A stretch of DNA of 64,000 nucleotides from Natrinema ejinorense (GCF_002494345.1 NZ_NXNI01000001.1:372001-436000), one strand, 5' to 3'. Positions 41,486 through 50,398 are shown, counted from the first letter of the stretch. Made by a program: numbers and translations. Notes: generated from the letters alone by a model not told the origin.

Positions 41486-42637
41486 TCAGCTCGACTCCTT
41501 GATTTCGCTAACAATCTCGTCACTGAGACGGTGACTTTCGACAAGATCGGTTTGGAGAAGCAACTCAACTAAATCAGCAGCTGCGAACAACCGAACCGGA
41601 TAGGTGGTCGAGTTCTCTTTTTGGGCACTGTGAGTGAAGTGGGATGTAGTAAAAAACAATCCAATCTCACCGTCATCGATTCTAGAGGCCAATCTGCTGA
41701 GTTCTTTCCCAGAAATACTGCTGGCCGTATTTTTTGCCTGGGCCTTGAAATCGACTGTTGTTGCAGTTCCACTCAGATGAGTATCTGTGAGGAGATCGAT
41801 ACTGCCTGTGAGATCTACGCCCCTGTCACCGCTTGGGGGAGTCAACTCTACATTAGTGAATGTGGGTAGTTGTTCGAGAAGAAATCTGAGGAGATACTCG
41901 AGTTGGACTCCCTTATTCGGACCGTCGAGACGGTTCCGGATATCATCGAGCAGTTCTTTCTCGTGTCCGTCTGGGTATTGAGTCTCCTTTGCGCGGATGC
42001 TGTCTTTGTATATGGAGTACCGTTGTATCCGTCCGTCCGACACCCACTGATTCCAAGCGTCAGGCCCGCCGGTATCGACACCAGTCCGGGCTTTTCGATG
42101 AATCCATTCCAGACTAACGGCATCGGCATCGAGAATCGCAAGCTCGATTAGATAGTTGACAGCGGTTTCGCCCTCATCTTTGTGACGTTCGATTCGGAGA
42201 TCAGTAATCACGCACACTCCACGGAAGGTGACTTCACCTGACTCTGGCTGTTCGAATAACAACACTGGTGGCGCGTCTGCACGCTTGCCCTGAGCGTAGG
42301 TTTCCGTATAGTCTGTTTTGACCCAGCCATTACCCTTGGGTGCGTCTGGATCGGGACGATGTTTTGCTTTAGCGTCGCCCCAGTAATGGGCAATCCCATC
42401 AGACATATTGATGACGTCTTCCCACGGGTTTTGAGTCTGAGAGGAACTGGAATCGGAGTAGAAGACTAAGAACTCGCGTTCACCGGTATTCGGGTTCTTA
42501 ATCGAACGGATGCCACCTGAATTTCTTATTCCGGTGTCGATTGGTCCGTTCAGCCATGTCTGGAACTCATCAATCGCTGGATCCACCGAACTCCGGTATG
42601 TCTCATTAACGACGTACTTGTCGCCATAACTGGTCAT
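41486..42637 (-). CDS. MspJI/Mrr-like restriction endonuclease
   Basis: 383 residues. The C-terminal nuclease region has GVDLTGSID (about 275) and VDFKAQAK (about 300): a D-x(n)-Q-A-K catalytic pattern like the modification-dependent MspJI family and Mrr. The N-terminal about 200 residues (FLVFYSDSSSSQTQNPWEDV) resemble a target-recognition module. It would cleave modified, probably methylated, foreign DNA. It stands alone as a cassette between repeats. Exact family is uncertain. Confidence 0.65.
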   Translation of the reverse strand: MTSYGDKYVVNETYRSSVDPAIDEFQTWLNGPIDTGIRNSGGIRSIKNPNTGEREFLVFYSDSSSSQTQNPWEDVINMSDGIAHYWGDAKAKHRPDPDAPKGNGWVKTDYTETYAQGKRADAPPVLLFEQPESGEVTFRGVCVITDLRIERHKDEGETAVNYLIELAILDADAVSLEWIHRKARTGVDTGGPDAWNQWVSDGRIQRYSIYKDSIRAKETQYPDGHEKELLDDIRNRLDGPNKGVQLEYLLRFLLEQLPTFTNVELTPPSGDRGVDLTGSIDLLTDTHLSGTATTVDFKAQAKNTASSISGKELSRLASRIDDGEIGLFFTTSHFTHSAQKENSTTYPVRLFAAADLVELLLQTDLVESHRLSDEIVSEIKESS

Positions 42638-42746
42638 AGAACATAGATTCTACTAGGGGTGTTTTGCTTTTATCACTCATCGACTGCTACTCGGTTGTCG
42701 ACCCCACTACCCGAGTACTGTGTCCGCGAAGCCGGTCGTCACGGAC

Positions 42747-43022
42747 ATGCTGAAGACTACTGGAATGATGGGACAGCAAAAATTAAAATCAACCGTGTAC
42801 GACTATCTGTGGCAAATGGTAGTTACTTACGAAGAAATCCGCGAGTACGTTAAGGAACAGCACGGGTTCCATGCGAAAAATTGTTGGATAGCAGATGTAA
42901 AAGAGGACTATGGGCTAACATCTGGACCGGCCTCTAATAGACAGAAGCCGAGAGCAAACCCGTGCCCATCGCATCGACGAGAAGCAATTGAAGATGCATT
43001 AAAAAGATTTGACATTATTTAG
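42747..43022 (+). CDS. small basic protein
   Basis: 91 residues from ATG 42747; a GTG at 42720 would read through a partial 110-bp repeat and is less likely. Helical, with AKNCWIADVKEDYGLTSG and NPCPSHRREAIEDALKRF giving a possible Cys/His site. AT-rich. Might be a DNA-binding accessory of the adjacent nuclease (divergent, 110 bp apart); not recognised. Confidence 0.45.
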   Translation: MLKTTGMMGQQKLKSTVYDYLWQMVVTYEEIREYVKEQHGFHAKNCWIADVKEDYGLTSGPASNRQKPRANPCPSHRREAIEDALKRFDII

Positions 43023-43044
43023 GTGCCCGAAGATTGGTTTCTCC

Positions 43045-43152
43045 TGTCCGAGAACCCACTCCTTGAGGACACTCGAGTCGAGATTAAGGCTGATTTTTGT
43101 ACCGATAGCGCGGTTCCACATATTCTGTAGGGTCAAATACGCAGATCAAGGA
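43045..43152. repeat. dispersed repeat, copy 3 (about 110 bp)
   Basis: Begins TGTCCGAGAACCCACTCCTT and contains TATTCTGTAGGGTCAAATAC. Same register as copies 1 and 2, in the gap between two convergent island genes. Confidence 0.55.
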
Positions 43153-43269
43153 TACCACAGTCCGCTAAGTATAGGTCAAGCAGTTATCGCAGTAACTACT
43201 ATTTCCAATATAATCTATGAATCTAGAATTGCTAGATTCTGTCCTCGAAAACGAGGGTATGTAGAATAC

Positions 43270-43923
43270 TTATGGTTTCTGGTTGCTGACTCTCTTCCAT
43301 GTCGTCTCATTCATCGGGATCGCGTAGGAGGTCTCTGTCTCAAGATGCCACTCTTCGGTAGGAACCTGTGCATCAAACTGTTTATTGATTTGAATTGTTT
43401 TGAGTTTCTTCTTCCAACCCAGCTGTGAGGTCAAGATAGGTAACGTCACAAGCGGACTTACGTCGATCTCAATATATCCCTCAAGATACGGTTCGTTATC
43501 ACGAGTAGTATCGCGTATAGCGCGCCATGGTATCGGACAGTGGAAGTTCTGTCTGCGTTTACTGTGTGCTTCTATGTCGCGTAATTGAAAGCGTGAATCT
43601 TCTCTTGTATCTATGTGGTCGTGTTCGCCCAAGAACTCATATTTGACTTCCATACGGTCTATCACAAGATCAAAATATGTGTCATTCTGAATGTCCACAC
43701 CGCAACTGAGTCGAAGCCGTTGTTCTTGGCGACCTGATCCCACTGAGAGAGACAAAATACGGAGGTTGTGGACATCCAGTTGGATACCATCATGAAGCCC
43801 AGTGAGAGATCTAATAAGATCGGTCGTCTTACGACCTACCAACCACAGAACGACGTAGACGAAGAGGACTATTCCTGCAAGTGGTCGAAGTAAGAATTGA
43901 ATTGCTTCTTGGATACTGACCAT
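43270..43923 (-). CDS. membrane-anchored beta-domain protein
   Basis: 217 residues. N-terminal TM (PLAGIVLFVYVVLWLVG), then a domain containing CGVDIQNDTYFDLVIDRMEV, reminiscent of LEA14/Ig-like folds. It shares the one-anchor plus beta-domain plan with 32360-32935 and 44142-44828. Confidence 0.5.
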   Translation of the reverse strand: MVSIQEAIQFLLRPLAGIVLFVYVVLWLVGRKTTDLIRSLTGLHDGIQLDVHNLRILSLSVGSGRQEQRLRLSCGVDIQNDTYFDLVIDRMEVKYEFLGEHDHIDTREDSRFQLRDIEAHSKRRQNFHCPIPWRAIRDTTRDNEPYLEGYIEIDVSPLVTLPILTSQLGWKKKLKTIQINKQFDAQVPTEEWHLETETSYAIPMNETTWKRVSNQKP

Positions 43924-43990
43924 GATTGGATTCCGTTTAGACTTGGCTGCTGGCTCTCTGTAGTGTCCCGTGTGTTAAATATATAAACAT

Positions 43991-44067
43991 CTGTACTTAC
44001 CGCGAGTTTTGTGTCCGAGAAGTTCCCTGAAGTCGGACAGGAGATAGTGAATAAGCGGTAAGTACAG
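43991..44067. repeat. 77-bp MITE-like palindromic element
   Basis: Perfect 13-bp terminal inverted repeats CTGTACTTACCGC (43991-44003) and GCGGTAAGTACAG (44055-44067) enclose the TGTCCGA...TCGGACA hairpin (44012-44039). Half copies lie at 44903-44948 and 40511-40570. Nested inverted repeats suggest a small mobile or recombination element. Confidence 0.65.
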
Positions 44068-44141
44068 GACGTACACGTCGCGATTGCTTGACCTGATATT
44101 TAAAAAGAAAGTAGTATAATAGATGAACTGTATCCCCAAAT

Positions 44142-44828
44142 GTGAGGCAGTTGAACTGGAGATTTGATCACGGAAAGCCTGTAATCATTGCCACTCTCCT
44201 CTTCCTCGTCACAGTCATCGTTTATCTGGAAAGTGACCTCTTTACTGCGGATGAAGCAGTAGCATTTGGAACCTTGTTTTTAGCTCTTATTACCGCAATA
44301 ACGGTCTACAACACTCAGAGGCAGACAGAGTATATGCGGAAGGAGGTGGAGTTCATGCGGCGACCTCGGTTGTCGTTGCATCATGAGACGATTGATGGGG
44401 GAGCCGGGCATCTCGTATTTGAGAATACGGGTCAAGTTCCAATCGAGGCTACTATCCGATTGTCGCTTGCCCCAGTAAGAGACACAGGTTCTGATGACCC
44501 TATTCTTGATGATGAAATACCGTATGAGGACTTACCCGATAGTATAAAAGTCTACAAAGGAGGGGCAGGGGACTGGCGCAAGCACACGGAGTTCTTAGAG
44601 CCTGGACAGAAAAAGAAGTATATTATCGGTATGCTCGGGCATGAAATAGCTGCTCGGGATGATGGCTACGAGTTGGAGGAGTTCCACTGGCTACGTGTAG
44701 ATGGTGAGTTAACATCGAACCTCTACGAAGGTGATACGCGCCAACTGCAACGGTTGTATCACTACTCTATAGAGGACTCTGATGTGATTTTTTCATCGTA
44801 CTCCTTCTCGGAAGCACAAAGTCGCTAA
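44142..44828 (+). CDS. two-TM protein with beta domain
   Basis: 228 residues. TM1 VIIATLLFLVTVIVYLESD, TM2 AVAFGTLFLALITAITVY, helical stalk (TQRQTEYMRKEVEFMRRPRL), then a beta domain with FENTGQVPIEATIRLSLA. The stalk plus NTG-type beta domain resembles membrane proteins found in defence islands. Function unknown. Confidence 0.5.
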   Translation: MRQLNWRFDHGKPVIIATLLFLVTVIVYLESDLFTADEAVAFGTLFLALITAITVYNTQRQTEYMRKEVEFMRRPRLSLHHETIDGGAGHLVFENTGQVPIEATIRLSLAPVRDTGSDDPILDDEIPYEDLPDSIKVYKGGAGDWRKHTEFLEPGQKKKYIIGMLGHEIAARDDGYELEEFHWLRVDGELTSNLYEGDTRQLQRLYHYSIEDSDVIFSSYSFSEAQSR

Positions 44829-44920
44829 ATCGTTCTACTGGCCCTACCAAAATTCGGTTCTTTATGAATCCCGTAAGTGAAAATATGTCTAATAAGCGTG
44901 TACACTTACCGCTTGGACCG

Positions 44921-44948
44921 TGTCCGAGAACTCCTCCGAAGTCGGACG
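44921..44948. repeat. TGTCCGA...TCGGACG hairpin repeat, copy 4
   Basis: Preceded by TACACTTACCGCTT, so it is the left half of the 77-bp element. It falls in the 5' extension of the integrase ORF, which is why I place the integrase start at 45032. Confidence 0.55.
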
Positions 44949-45031
44949 AAATCGATGTCGATCTCCCCTCTGAACCACCGAAACAACTACCATCTCCCCT
45001 CGAAACTGGCCGGTTAGCGCGCATTCCGGAC

Positions 45032-45619
45032 ATGAATCTACAACAGCACGAGAAACGAGACGATATGAAGGTCTGGCTCAGTCAGCCCGAGGTCGACCAG
45101 TTCCTCGAGGCCGCCGCCGATACCCAACAGCGGATCGCATTCGCGCTCGGAGCTCGCTGTGGGCTCCGCTCGCACGAAGTGCTCGATGTCGCTCCAGACG
45201 ATGTCGTCGACACCGACGCTGGGACGATGCTCCGAGTGTGGCACGGGAAAGGTGACAAGTTCCGCGAGACGCCAGTCCCGCGAGATCTCGCAACGACCAT
45301 CGACACGATCGACGACTATCGCGACGCGGACGCGAGTTCACCGCTCGTCGAGATCTCGAGTACGCGCTCGCTGCGGCGCTGGGTTCGATCGGCAGCAGAT
45401 GAGCTGCACGATGAAACCGGTGACGCCGGCTGGGACCATCTCGGGTTCCACGATCTCCGTCGGACCTGGGCAACTGCGCTCGCTTCGGCAGATGTTGATC
45501 CGCTCTTGGTGTGTGATTGGGGCGGGTGGAACGACCTCGAGACGTTCCTGGAACACTACCGTGGGACGTTCAGCCCGGAAGCCCAGCAGCGGGAACGTGG
45601 AAAGGTGAACTGGTTATGA
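45032..45619 (+). CDS. short tyrosine recombinase (catalytic domain only)
   Basis: 195 residues from ATG 45032 (MNLQQHEKRDDMKVWLSQPE). Catalytic residues: Arg in ARCGLRSHE, HDLRRTWAT (HxxR), and the Tyr in LEHYRGTF. It lacks the core-binding N-terminal domain of classical integrases; short haloarchaeal versions of about this size occur. GC-rich unlike the surrounding island. A broken homologue lies at 33054-33408, so integrase genes bracket the methylase/GHKL/nuclease segment. Confidence 0.75.
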   Translation: MNLQQHEKRDDMKVWLSQPEVDQFLEAAADTQQRIAFALGARCGLRSHEVLDVAPDDVVDTDAGTMLRVWHGKGDKFRETPVPRDLATTIDTIDDYRDADASSPLVEISSTRSLRRWVRSAADELHDETGDAGWDHLGFHDLRRTWATALASADVDPLLVCDWGGWNDLETFLEHYRGTFSPEAQQRERGKVNWL

Positions 45620-45741
45620 CTGATAATGAGAGAGGTTAGATCTGTCGCTGGGCGACGCTTTGAATTCTCAAGGTAGAATCAGACGGATCTACTAGAGATC
45701 AGAGGACAGATCTTTCTCATTCACATACTGATACTCAAATT

Positions 45742-46686
45742 GTGCCAACGCTAAATAAGCGGCAATCGGAGCCAGAAAACGACCAGAGCAACTGGTATAT
45801 AATAACTTCTGGTCCAAATCACCCATTCACGTTTCAGTTGGAACCAGAAGGATACAAATGGTTGCTCGCTGCCGGATTGGGACACAAGAGCGATATTGAT
45901 TGGGATGTGTTTGGGACACTTCGCTCGCTGGACTTGCTCTATACTCGCAATTCTCCGTATACCCCCGCGGATGCACCAATCCCAGATGATTTGTCGTTTG
46001 AAGAAATCCCCGACAAGGAAAGGATCCGGCTTGGTGAGGGTCTACTTGCCAAGTATAGCGCTGCCGACTTGAGTGCTCAGGAGGGGACACTCCAGTTTCT
46101 TCTCTCAATCGGTGATCTTAACTGGGAGCTCCAGCAACCAGTCTTGGAAACGATCCTCTCTGGAACGCCATTTGACGCCCTAGTTGTATCTGATTATCGT
46201 GAGGCACTTGATGTATACAGTGAACATCTTGACAGATCTTCTTCGGAGTACAATCCAGTTCTCTTGGCGCTGGTACTCAGTATTGCATACGATGCTATTG
46301 AACCGGTGGACGACGTAGAGATGATTAATGAAGGCGACCCAGTATGGACCTATGATGGCTGGATCGTTTGTGTAGGTACTGAGTTGATATTCTACGCAGT
46401 CAACGATGCAGTTACTGATGCGTTGCCAGACCTGCTTCATACTGAGATTACTGAGACCGCAGACTCGATAGACAATGTTGAACACTTCTATCCATTCTTT
46501 GAACAAGAATTTGCTGCCCTTTCCGAGTTCCAATTCATCATGCGTGCCCAAGATCAGAATCCATGGCTCGGAAGTATCATTGCTGACGGTCTGGAAGCCG
46601 GATATCGAAATAGTGTCTTGATTCTCCCTGGAGCCGATACGGAGACAAATTGCCCATTTGAAGCTAGCGATGAACCTGGCTTATGA
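45742..46686 (+). CDS. unknown acidic protein
   Basis: 314 residues from GTG 45742 (PTLNKRQSEPENDQSNWYII). No recognised domain; mostly helical, no TM. AT-rich codon use like other island cassettes. No partner gene. Confidence 0.5.
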   Translation: MPTLNKRQSEPENDQSNWYIITSGPNHPFTFQLEPEGYKWLLAAGLGHKSDIDWDVFGTLRSLDLLYTRNSPYTPADAPIPDDLSFEEIPDKERIRLGEGLLAKYSAADLSAQEGTLQFLLSIGDLNWELQQPVLETILSGTPFDALVVSDYREALDVYSEHLDRSSSEYNPVLLALVLSIAYDAIEPVDDVEMINEGDPVWTYDGWIVCVGTELIFYAVNDAVTDALPDLLHTEITETADSIDNVEHFYPFFEQEFAALSEFQFIMRAQDQNPWLGSIIADGLEAGYRNSVLILPGADTETNCPFEASDEPGL

Positions 46687-46839
46687 ATCGCCCGCTCCCT
46701 TGTGTCCTCCCCTAGTGTATTTTAATAGAATCACTTTCCACTAGCTTTAGTCATCACCGTGCAAGACTTACAATTCTATTCATCACATTTCTCTAATTTA
46801 TTCTATTCCTGATTTGATTATAGCGTTCAGTTCGTTCCG

Positions 46840-47113
46840 TCAACATTGTTCAGCAAGGCTCGGCAGTACTGCACACAGCAGTGCGATGACTGGTATATTC
46901 TCTCAGCGAAGCACCTTGCTTGAGCCGGACAGCCCACCGATTGAACCGTACAACGAGACCCTGCGCATGAGTCGGGAGAAAATGGGAATGGTCGAAAGAA
47001 GCGTTCTATCAGCTCAGGTTGGTCGGGTTGCTGAAGTCGGAGACTGTTATCGTGCTCATGCGGAAAATCGCACATATGAAAAACTCTTGCTCATACTTGA
47101 AGACCCGAGGTGA
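46840..47113 (+). pseudogene. decayed DUF6884-like gene
   Basis: One frame reads STLFSKARQYCTQQCDDWYI then LSAKHL before a stop. After a frameshift the other frame reads LLEPDSPPIEPYNETL. Joined, these match the hallmark of DUF6884 proteins (W-x-LSAK-x-GLL-xPD ... PY-xxTL). The 5' and 3' parts are missing or eroded. Confidence 0.6.
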
Positions 47114-47159
47114 CGGTTCAATCCCCAGTGGAGGGTTTAATGATTGGCGAGTGACTTAG

Positions 47160-48068
47160 ATGGTACAACGAGCGAATATGAACGAAACCGGTTTCTATGG
47201 CGACGACTGGTTAGGAATTGAGTGGAGCCCGTGGCTCTCCCTCGCTCGGGCGGACGGAGACTTAGGGACGATCTCGAGTGATCCGGGACTGTACCGAGTG
47301 CGTCATCAGGAACGGGATGGACTCGAGTACATCGGCGAAACTGGGCGGAGTACACGCGGGCGAGTAGGCTCGCTCGCTCGAGGAACGTACGCGGAAGAGA
47401 TGCCGTATCGAGATCCCCATACAGCTGCACCGTGTCTATGGGCTGTCCATGACCGATACGGACCGGAGTTCGAGGTTTCATACGCGGTTCCGTCAGAGGC
47501 GAAAGACAAGCAGGAGCGGAAAGCGATCGAAGCCGCTTTGATCGCCGTTGCTCGCCGAGAGATGGGCGAAAGTCCGACAGCGAACTTCGGCCGGATAATC
47601 GACGGCTACAAGCAGTCGAGTTACAGTAAGGACGAGATCGTCGGTGGGCCGCTGTCGGAAGACGAGACTGAATCAAACACCGAGAATGGGCGCGGGCCAG
47701 TCCCTTGGGAGAACGTTAACGAAGTAACTGGCTCCAACTGGATGGGTCTCGAATGGTCCGAACCCTACTTCCTCAAGAATCGGCTCGCTGTAGATCCACC
47801 AGATAACGGGCTGTACCGTATCTGGTATGGATCAAACTCACCGCCACTCGCATACATTGGAGAGTCTAGCAATATTTCGTCACGGCTCTATAACCACGAA
47901 AAGACGTTTGGCGGCGATGCGCTCTTTTCCTACGTCAATCGGCCAGAACTTGATGCAGCTCATAAGCGTCAGGAGATCGAGACTGATCTAATAGGAGTAC
48001 ATTATCTGGAAAATGGAGAAGCTCCAATTGCTCAGTTTGGGTACGAGGAACAGCTTCAAGAAATCTAG
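47160..48068 (+). CDS. tandem double GIY-YIG nuclease-like protein
   Basis: 302 residues with two related halves. Half 1: GLYRVRHQ ... LEYIGETG then RVGSL, with ERKAIEAALIAVARREMGES and PTANFG. Half 2: GLYRIWYG ... LAYIGESS then SSRLYNH, with KRQEIETDLIGVHYLENGEA and PIAQFG. Each keeps the GLY-YIG pair, the Arg and a helix Glu; the final Asn is replaced by Gln in half 2. GIY-YIG enzymes usually carry one domain and dimerise; here two are fused. Role inferred: DNA cleavage, perhaps restriction. Confidence 0.65.
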   Translation: MVQRANMNETGFYGDDWLGIEWSPWLSLARADGDLGTISSDPGLYRVRHQERDGLEYIGETGRSTRGRVGSLARGTYAEEMPYRDPHTAAPCLWAVHDRYGPEFEVSYAVPSEAKDKQERKAIEAALIAVARREMGESPTANFGRIIDGYKQSSYSKDEIVGGPLSEDETESNTENGRGPVPWENVNEVTGSNWMGLEWSEPYFLKNRLAVDPPDNGLYRIWYGSNSPPLAYIGESSNISSRLYNHEKTFGGDALFSYVNRPELDAAHKRQEIETDLIGVHYLENGEAPIAQFGYEEQLQEI

Positions 48069-48206
48069 CTCTTATTGTTCTTGATATTATATATATATAT
48101 ATATTATGGTACAGTATCAAATCGCTATCGAACTAATCTGTTCGAGTTCCCTCTTGGGAGTGCGTCTCCACAGTTTGATCATATTGGTCCTGTCGGGAAT
48201 TTTTTG

Positions 48207-48950
48207 TCAATGGTCTTCCCACAACTTCTTTAATTTCCTGCATCTAGTCCCCAAAATATCCATGGCGTGTATAAAAATAGAGAACCCAAATATAATCATG
48301 GCTGGATAGGTAAATTCTTCTAATAATATAATTGAATTGTTTATTAGAGTGGGTAGACTTTCTATAACATTATTTGCTTCTTCCAACTGTTGTAGTGTAT
48401 ATCTCCTCTTCAACCATGCCCGGATATTTGGAAATAGATAGTGGGATATACTTGACACCAAGAAAACAGAAATCAATTTCTGCAACAATTGATCCGCTAT
48501 TACAGGAGACAGACGATTTTTGATAAAGTCATATCCCTCATAAAGTGCCATCAGTAGTAGGGTTATCACGAAAAAACTCCAAATGATAGAAACTTCTTGC
48601 GGATCCTTAATTACGATTCTAGATAAAGAGTATAGCAGGAATAGGAACGATATTAAGAACAAGGTTATAAGAGCGTTATTAAGGCGAAAGATCTCCTCTG
48701 GGTTTATTATATCAGATAGTGATTTCATTATCCCTAAAGCAACTAATCCTGTTATCAAAAGGGAAGAAACAAGACCTAGTTGAATATAGGATTCATCAAC
48801 TGTTTCTGAGGGTAAACGGGATATGTAAACAGAAAGTGCAGCGAAAACACCCATGACTGTAAATAAATCACTGTTCTCGCTTATAAATGATCGAAACCGT
48901 ATATCCTCTCGGTTCCTTTGATGAGGATTATCGTCAGCCTTAGACTTCAT
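48207..48950 (-). CDS. multi-TM membrane protein
   Basis: 247 residues, five to six TMs (TVMGVFAALSVYISRL, LGLVSSLLITGLVALGI, LITLFLISFLFLLYSLS, SIIWSFFVITLLLMALY, FTYPAMIIFGFSIFIHAM). Very AT-rich, clearly foreign. No recognised family. Confidence 0.55.
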   Translation of the reverse strand: MKSKADDNPHQRNREDIRFRSFISENSDLFTVMGVFAALSVYISRLPSETVDESYIQLGLVSSLLITGLVALGIMKSLSDIINPEEIFRLNNALITLFLISFLFLLYSLSRIVIKDPQEVSIIWSFFVITLLLMALYEGYDFIKNRLSPVIADQLLQKLISVFLVSSISHYLFPNIRAWLKRRYTLQQLEEANNVIESLPTLINNSIILLEEFTYPAMIIFGFSIFIHAMDILGTRCRKLKKLWEDH

Positions 48951-49041
48951 CTTTAATAGAACGAGTGTAGTTCTATTTGAAATACATATCCTTACTTGTC
49001 CCGAGTACTGGTTTTATTATCTGACAATAGATTGTCTACAT

Positions 49042-50052
49042 ATGATTGCTAACGCTCGAGCCCTCCGCCCGTCCCACATCCCGAGTGATCTCTACCACCG
49101 GGATGCGAAGATCAGGCAGTTGGCTGACGCCCTCGAGCCGATCGCAGATGGGGATACCGGCGAGAACACACTCATTTTCGGCCCGAGCGGGACAGGGAAA
49201 ACAACGCTCGCTCGCTTCGTCGTGCGCGAGTTCGAGCGGGAGACGCTCGACCTCCGCTGGGGCTATCACAACTGCATCTCCGGCTCGTCGAAGTCCGAAG
49301 TTCTATTCGGCATCATGCGCGACGCCGGTCTCGGAGCGGATCTTCGGAAAACCGGTTCGCCGACGAGTTCGTTTCTCGATCGGCTCCGCGAGAGTGACAG
49401 GCGCGTCGTCGTGATCATCGACGAGGTCGATGTCCTCGAGGATGACACGACACTCCAGGCGCTCTACGAGATTCCGAACGTGACAATTGTCGCGATTACG
49501 ATCGACGAAGACGATCTCTTCGCACATCTCGACAGTCGAGTTCAAAGTCGATTCCGCAGCGCCGAGACGATCCACCTCGAGCGGTTCACGCACAACCAGC
49601 TTGTCGACATCCTCCAAGCTCGCATCCGCGCGGGGCTTCGACCGGGGACGATCTCGAGCGACGCGATCGACTACATCGCCGATGTCGCTGCAGGAGACGC
49701 ACGTGAGGCGATCGGCATTCTCCGGAGTGGTGCGCGGGCCGTCTCGAAGGATGACGATCTCTCCAAGATCACGGTCGAAGTCGTCGACGACAACCGGACG
49801 GCGGCTCGCGAGGAGATCCACCTCGAGCGGGTCGAAGATCTCGGAACGCACAAGCGTCTGCTGTACGATATCATCGAAGCTGCGGGCGAAGTGCCTGGGA
49901 CGGAACTCCACGGGACCTACGAGCAGCGCTCTCAGAACCCGAAAGCTAAATCGACTCGGCGGAAGTATCTCAAGAACCTCGAGGAGAAGTATGGTCTGAT
50001 CGAATCGAACGGCAACGGTCGAGCGAAGGTCTACGCTGTCCCCGGCTTCTGA
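49042..50052 (+). CDS. orc1/cdc6: Orc1/Cdc6 replication initiator (replicon B)
   Basis: 336 residues, same length as and very similar to 8806-9816. Walker A FGPSGTGKTT, Walker B IIDEVDVLE, ITIDEDDLFAHL, and the C-terminal winged helix (AGEVPGTELHGTYEQRS). Downstream in replicon A lie CCGTTC repeats and the partner gene; here that region is interrupted by 50068-53600. Confidence 0.9.
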   Translation: MIANARALRPSHIPSDLYHRDAKIRQLADALEPIADGDTGENTLIFGPSGTGKTTLARFVVREFERETLDLRWGYHNCISGSSKSEVLFGIMRDAGLGADLRKTGSPTSSFLDRLRESDRRVVVIIDEVDVLEDDTTLQALYEIPNVTIVAITIDEDDLFAHLDSRVQSRFRSAETIHLERFTHNQLVDILQARIRAGLRPGTISSDAIDYIADVAAGDAREAIGILRSGARAVSKDDDLSKITVEVVDDNRTAAREEIHLERVEDLGTHKRLLYDIIEAAGEVPGTELHGTYEQRSQNPKAKSTRRKYLKNLEEKYGLIESNGNGRAKVYAVPGF

Positions 50053-50067
50053 ATTTCCCGCTCGTTC

Positions 50068-50386
50068 GGCTTTGTTGAAAACATCACTAAATGACAGTTT
50101 CGACACCCTCAGCGGCAAGTACAGGAGAAGACGTTACCAAAGCGGTGATCTATAACTTTGATATCTGACATAAGCAGTATGGTTAATATAGAGAATGAAT
50201 GCAGTAAACCGATGCCGTTTCTTCCAAATAATCTGTGCAAAATCAACAGATCAATAGAGTTGCGAAACCATTTTTTGCCGAGGAGGGTTTCCTCGCTCCC
50301 TCGACGGATGCTCCGGTGCTATCTCTGGCCTACACTAACTACTAACAGGCCAGAATGTGGCAAACATTTAGTACTTCAACAAAACC
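50068..50386. mobile_element. 319-bp MITE-like element
   Basis: Ends GGCTTTGTTGAA (50068-50079) and TTCAACAAAACC (50375-50386) are inverted with one mismatch; similarity continues inward (ACTAAATG on the left, CATTTAGT on the right). No transposase inside. It begins within the CCGTTC-like sequence right after orc. Typical of a non-autonomous derivative of a haloarchaeal insertion sequence; parent family not determined. Confidence 0.65.
50261..50322. repeat. direct repeat, left copy, flanking the two-gene cassette
   Basis: TGCGAAACCATTTTTTGCCG, then AGGAGGGTTTCCTCGCTC. A diverged copy lies at 53609-53667 after the cassette. The GGAGG...CCTC part can form a hairpin. Confidence 0.55.
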
Positions 50387-50398
50387 ATCATTCTTTAA

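Noticed and set aside
44864-45031. 56-residue N-terminal extension of the short integrase
   Set aside because: It translates the hairpin repeat at 44921-44948, so it is an inserted element rather than protein.
46814-47113. Intact 99-aa gene
   Set aside because: The recognisable DUF6884 signature is spread over two frames, so it is a frameshifted remnant.
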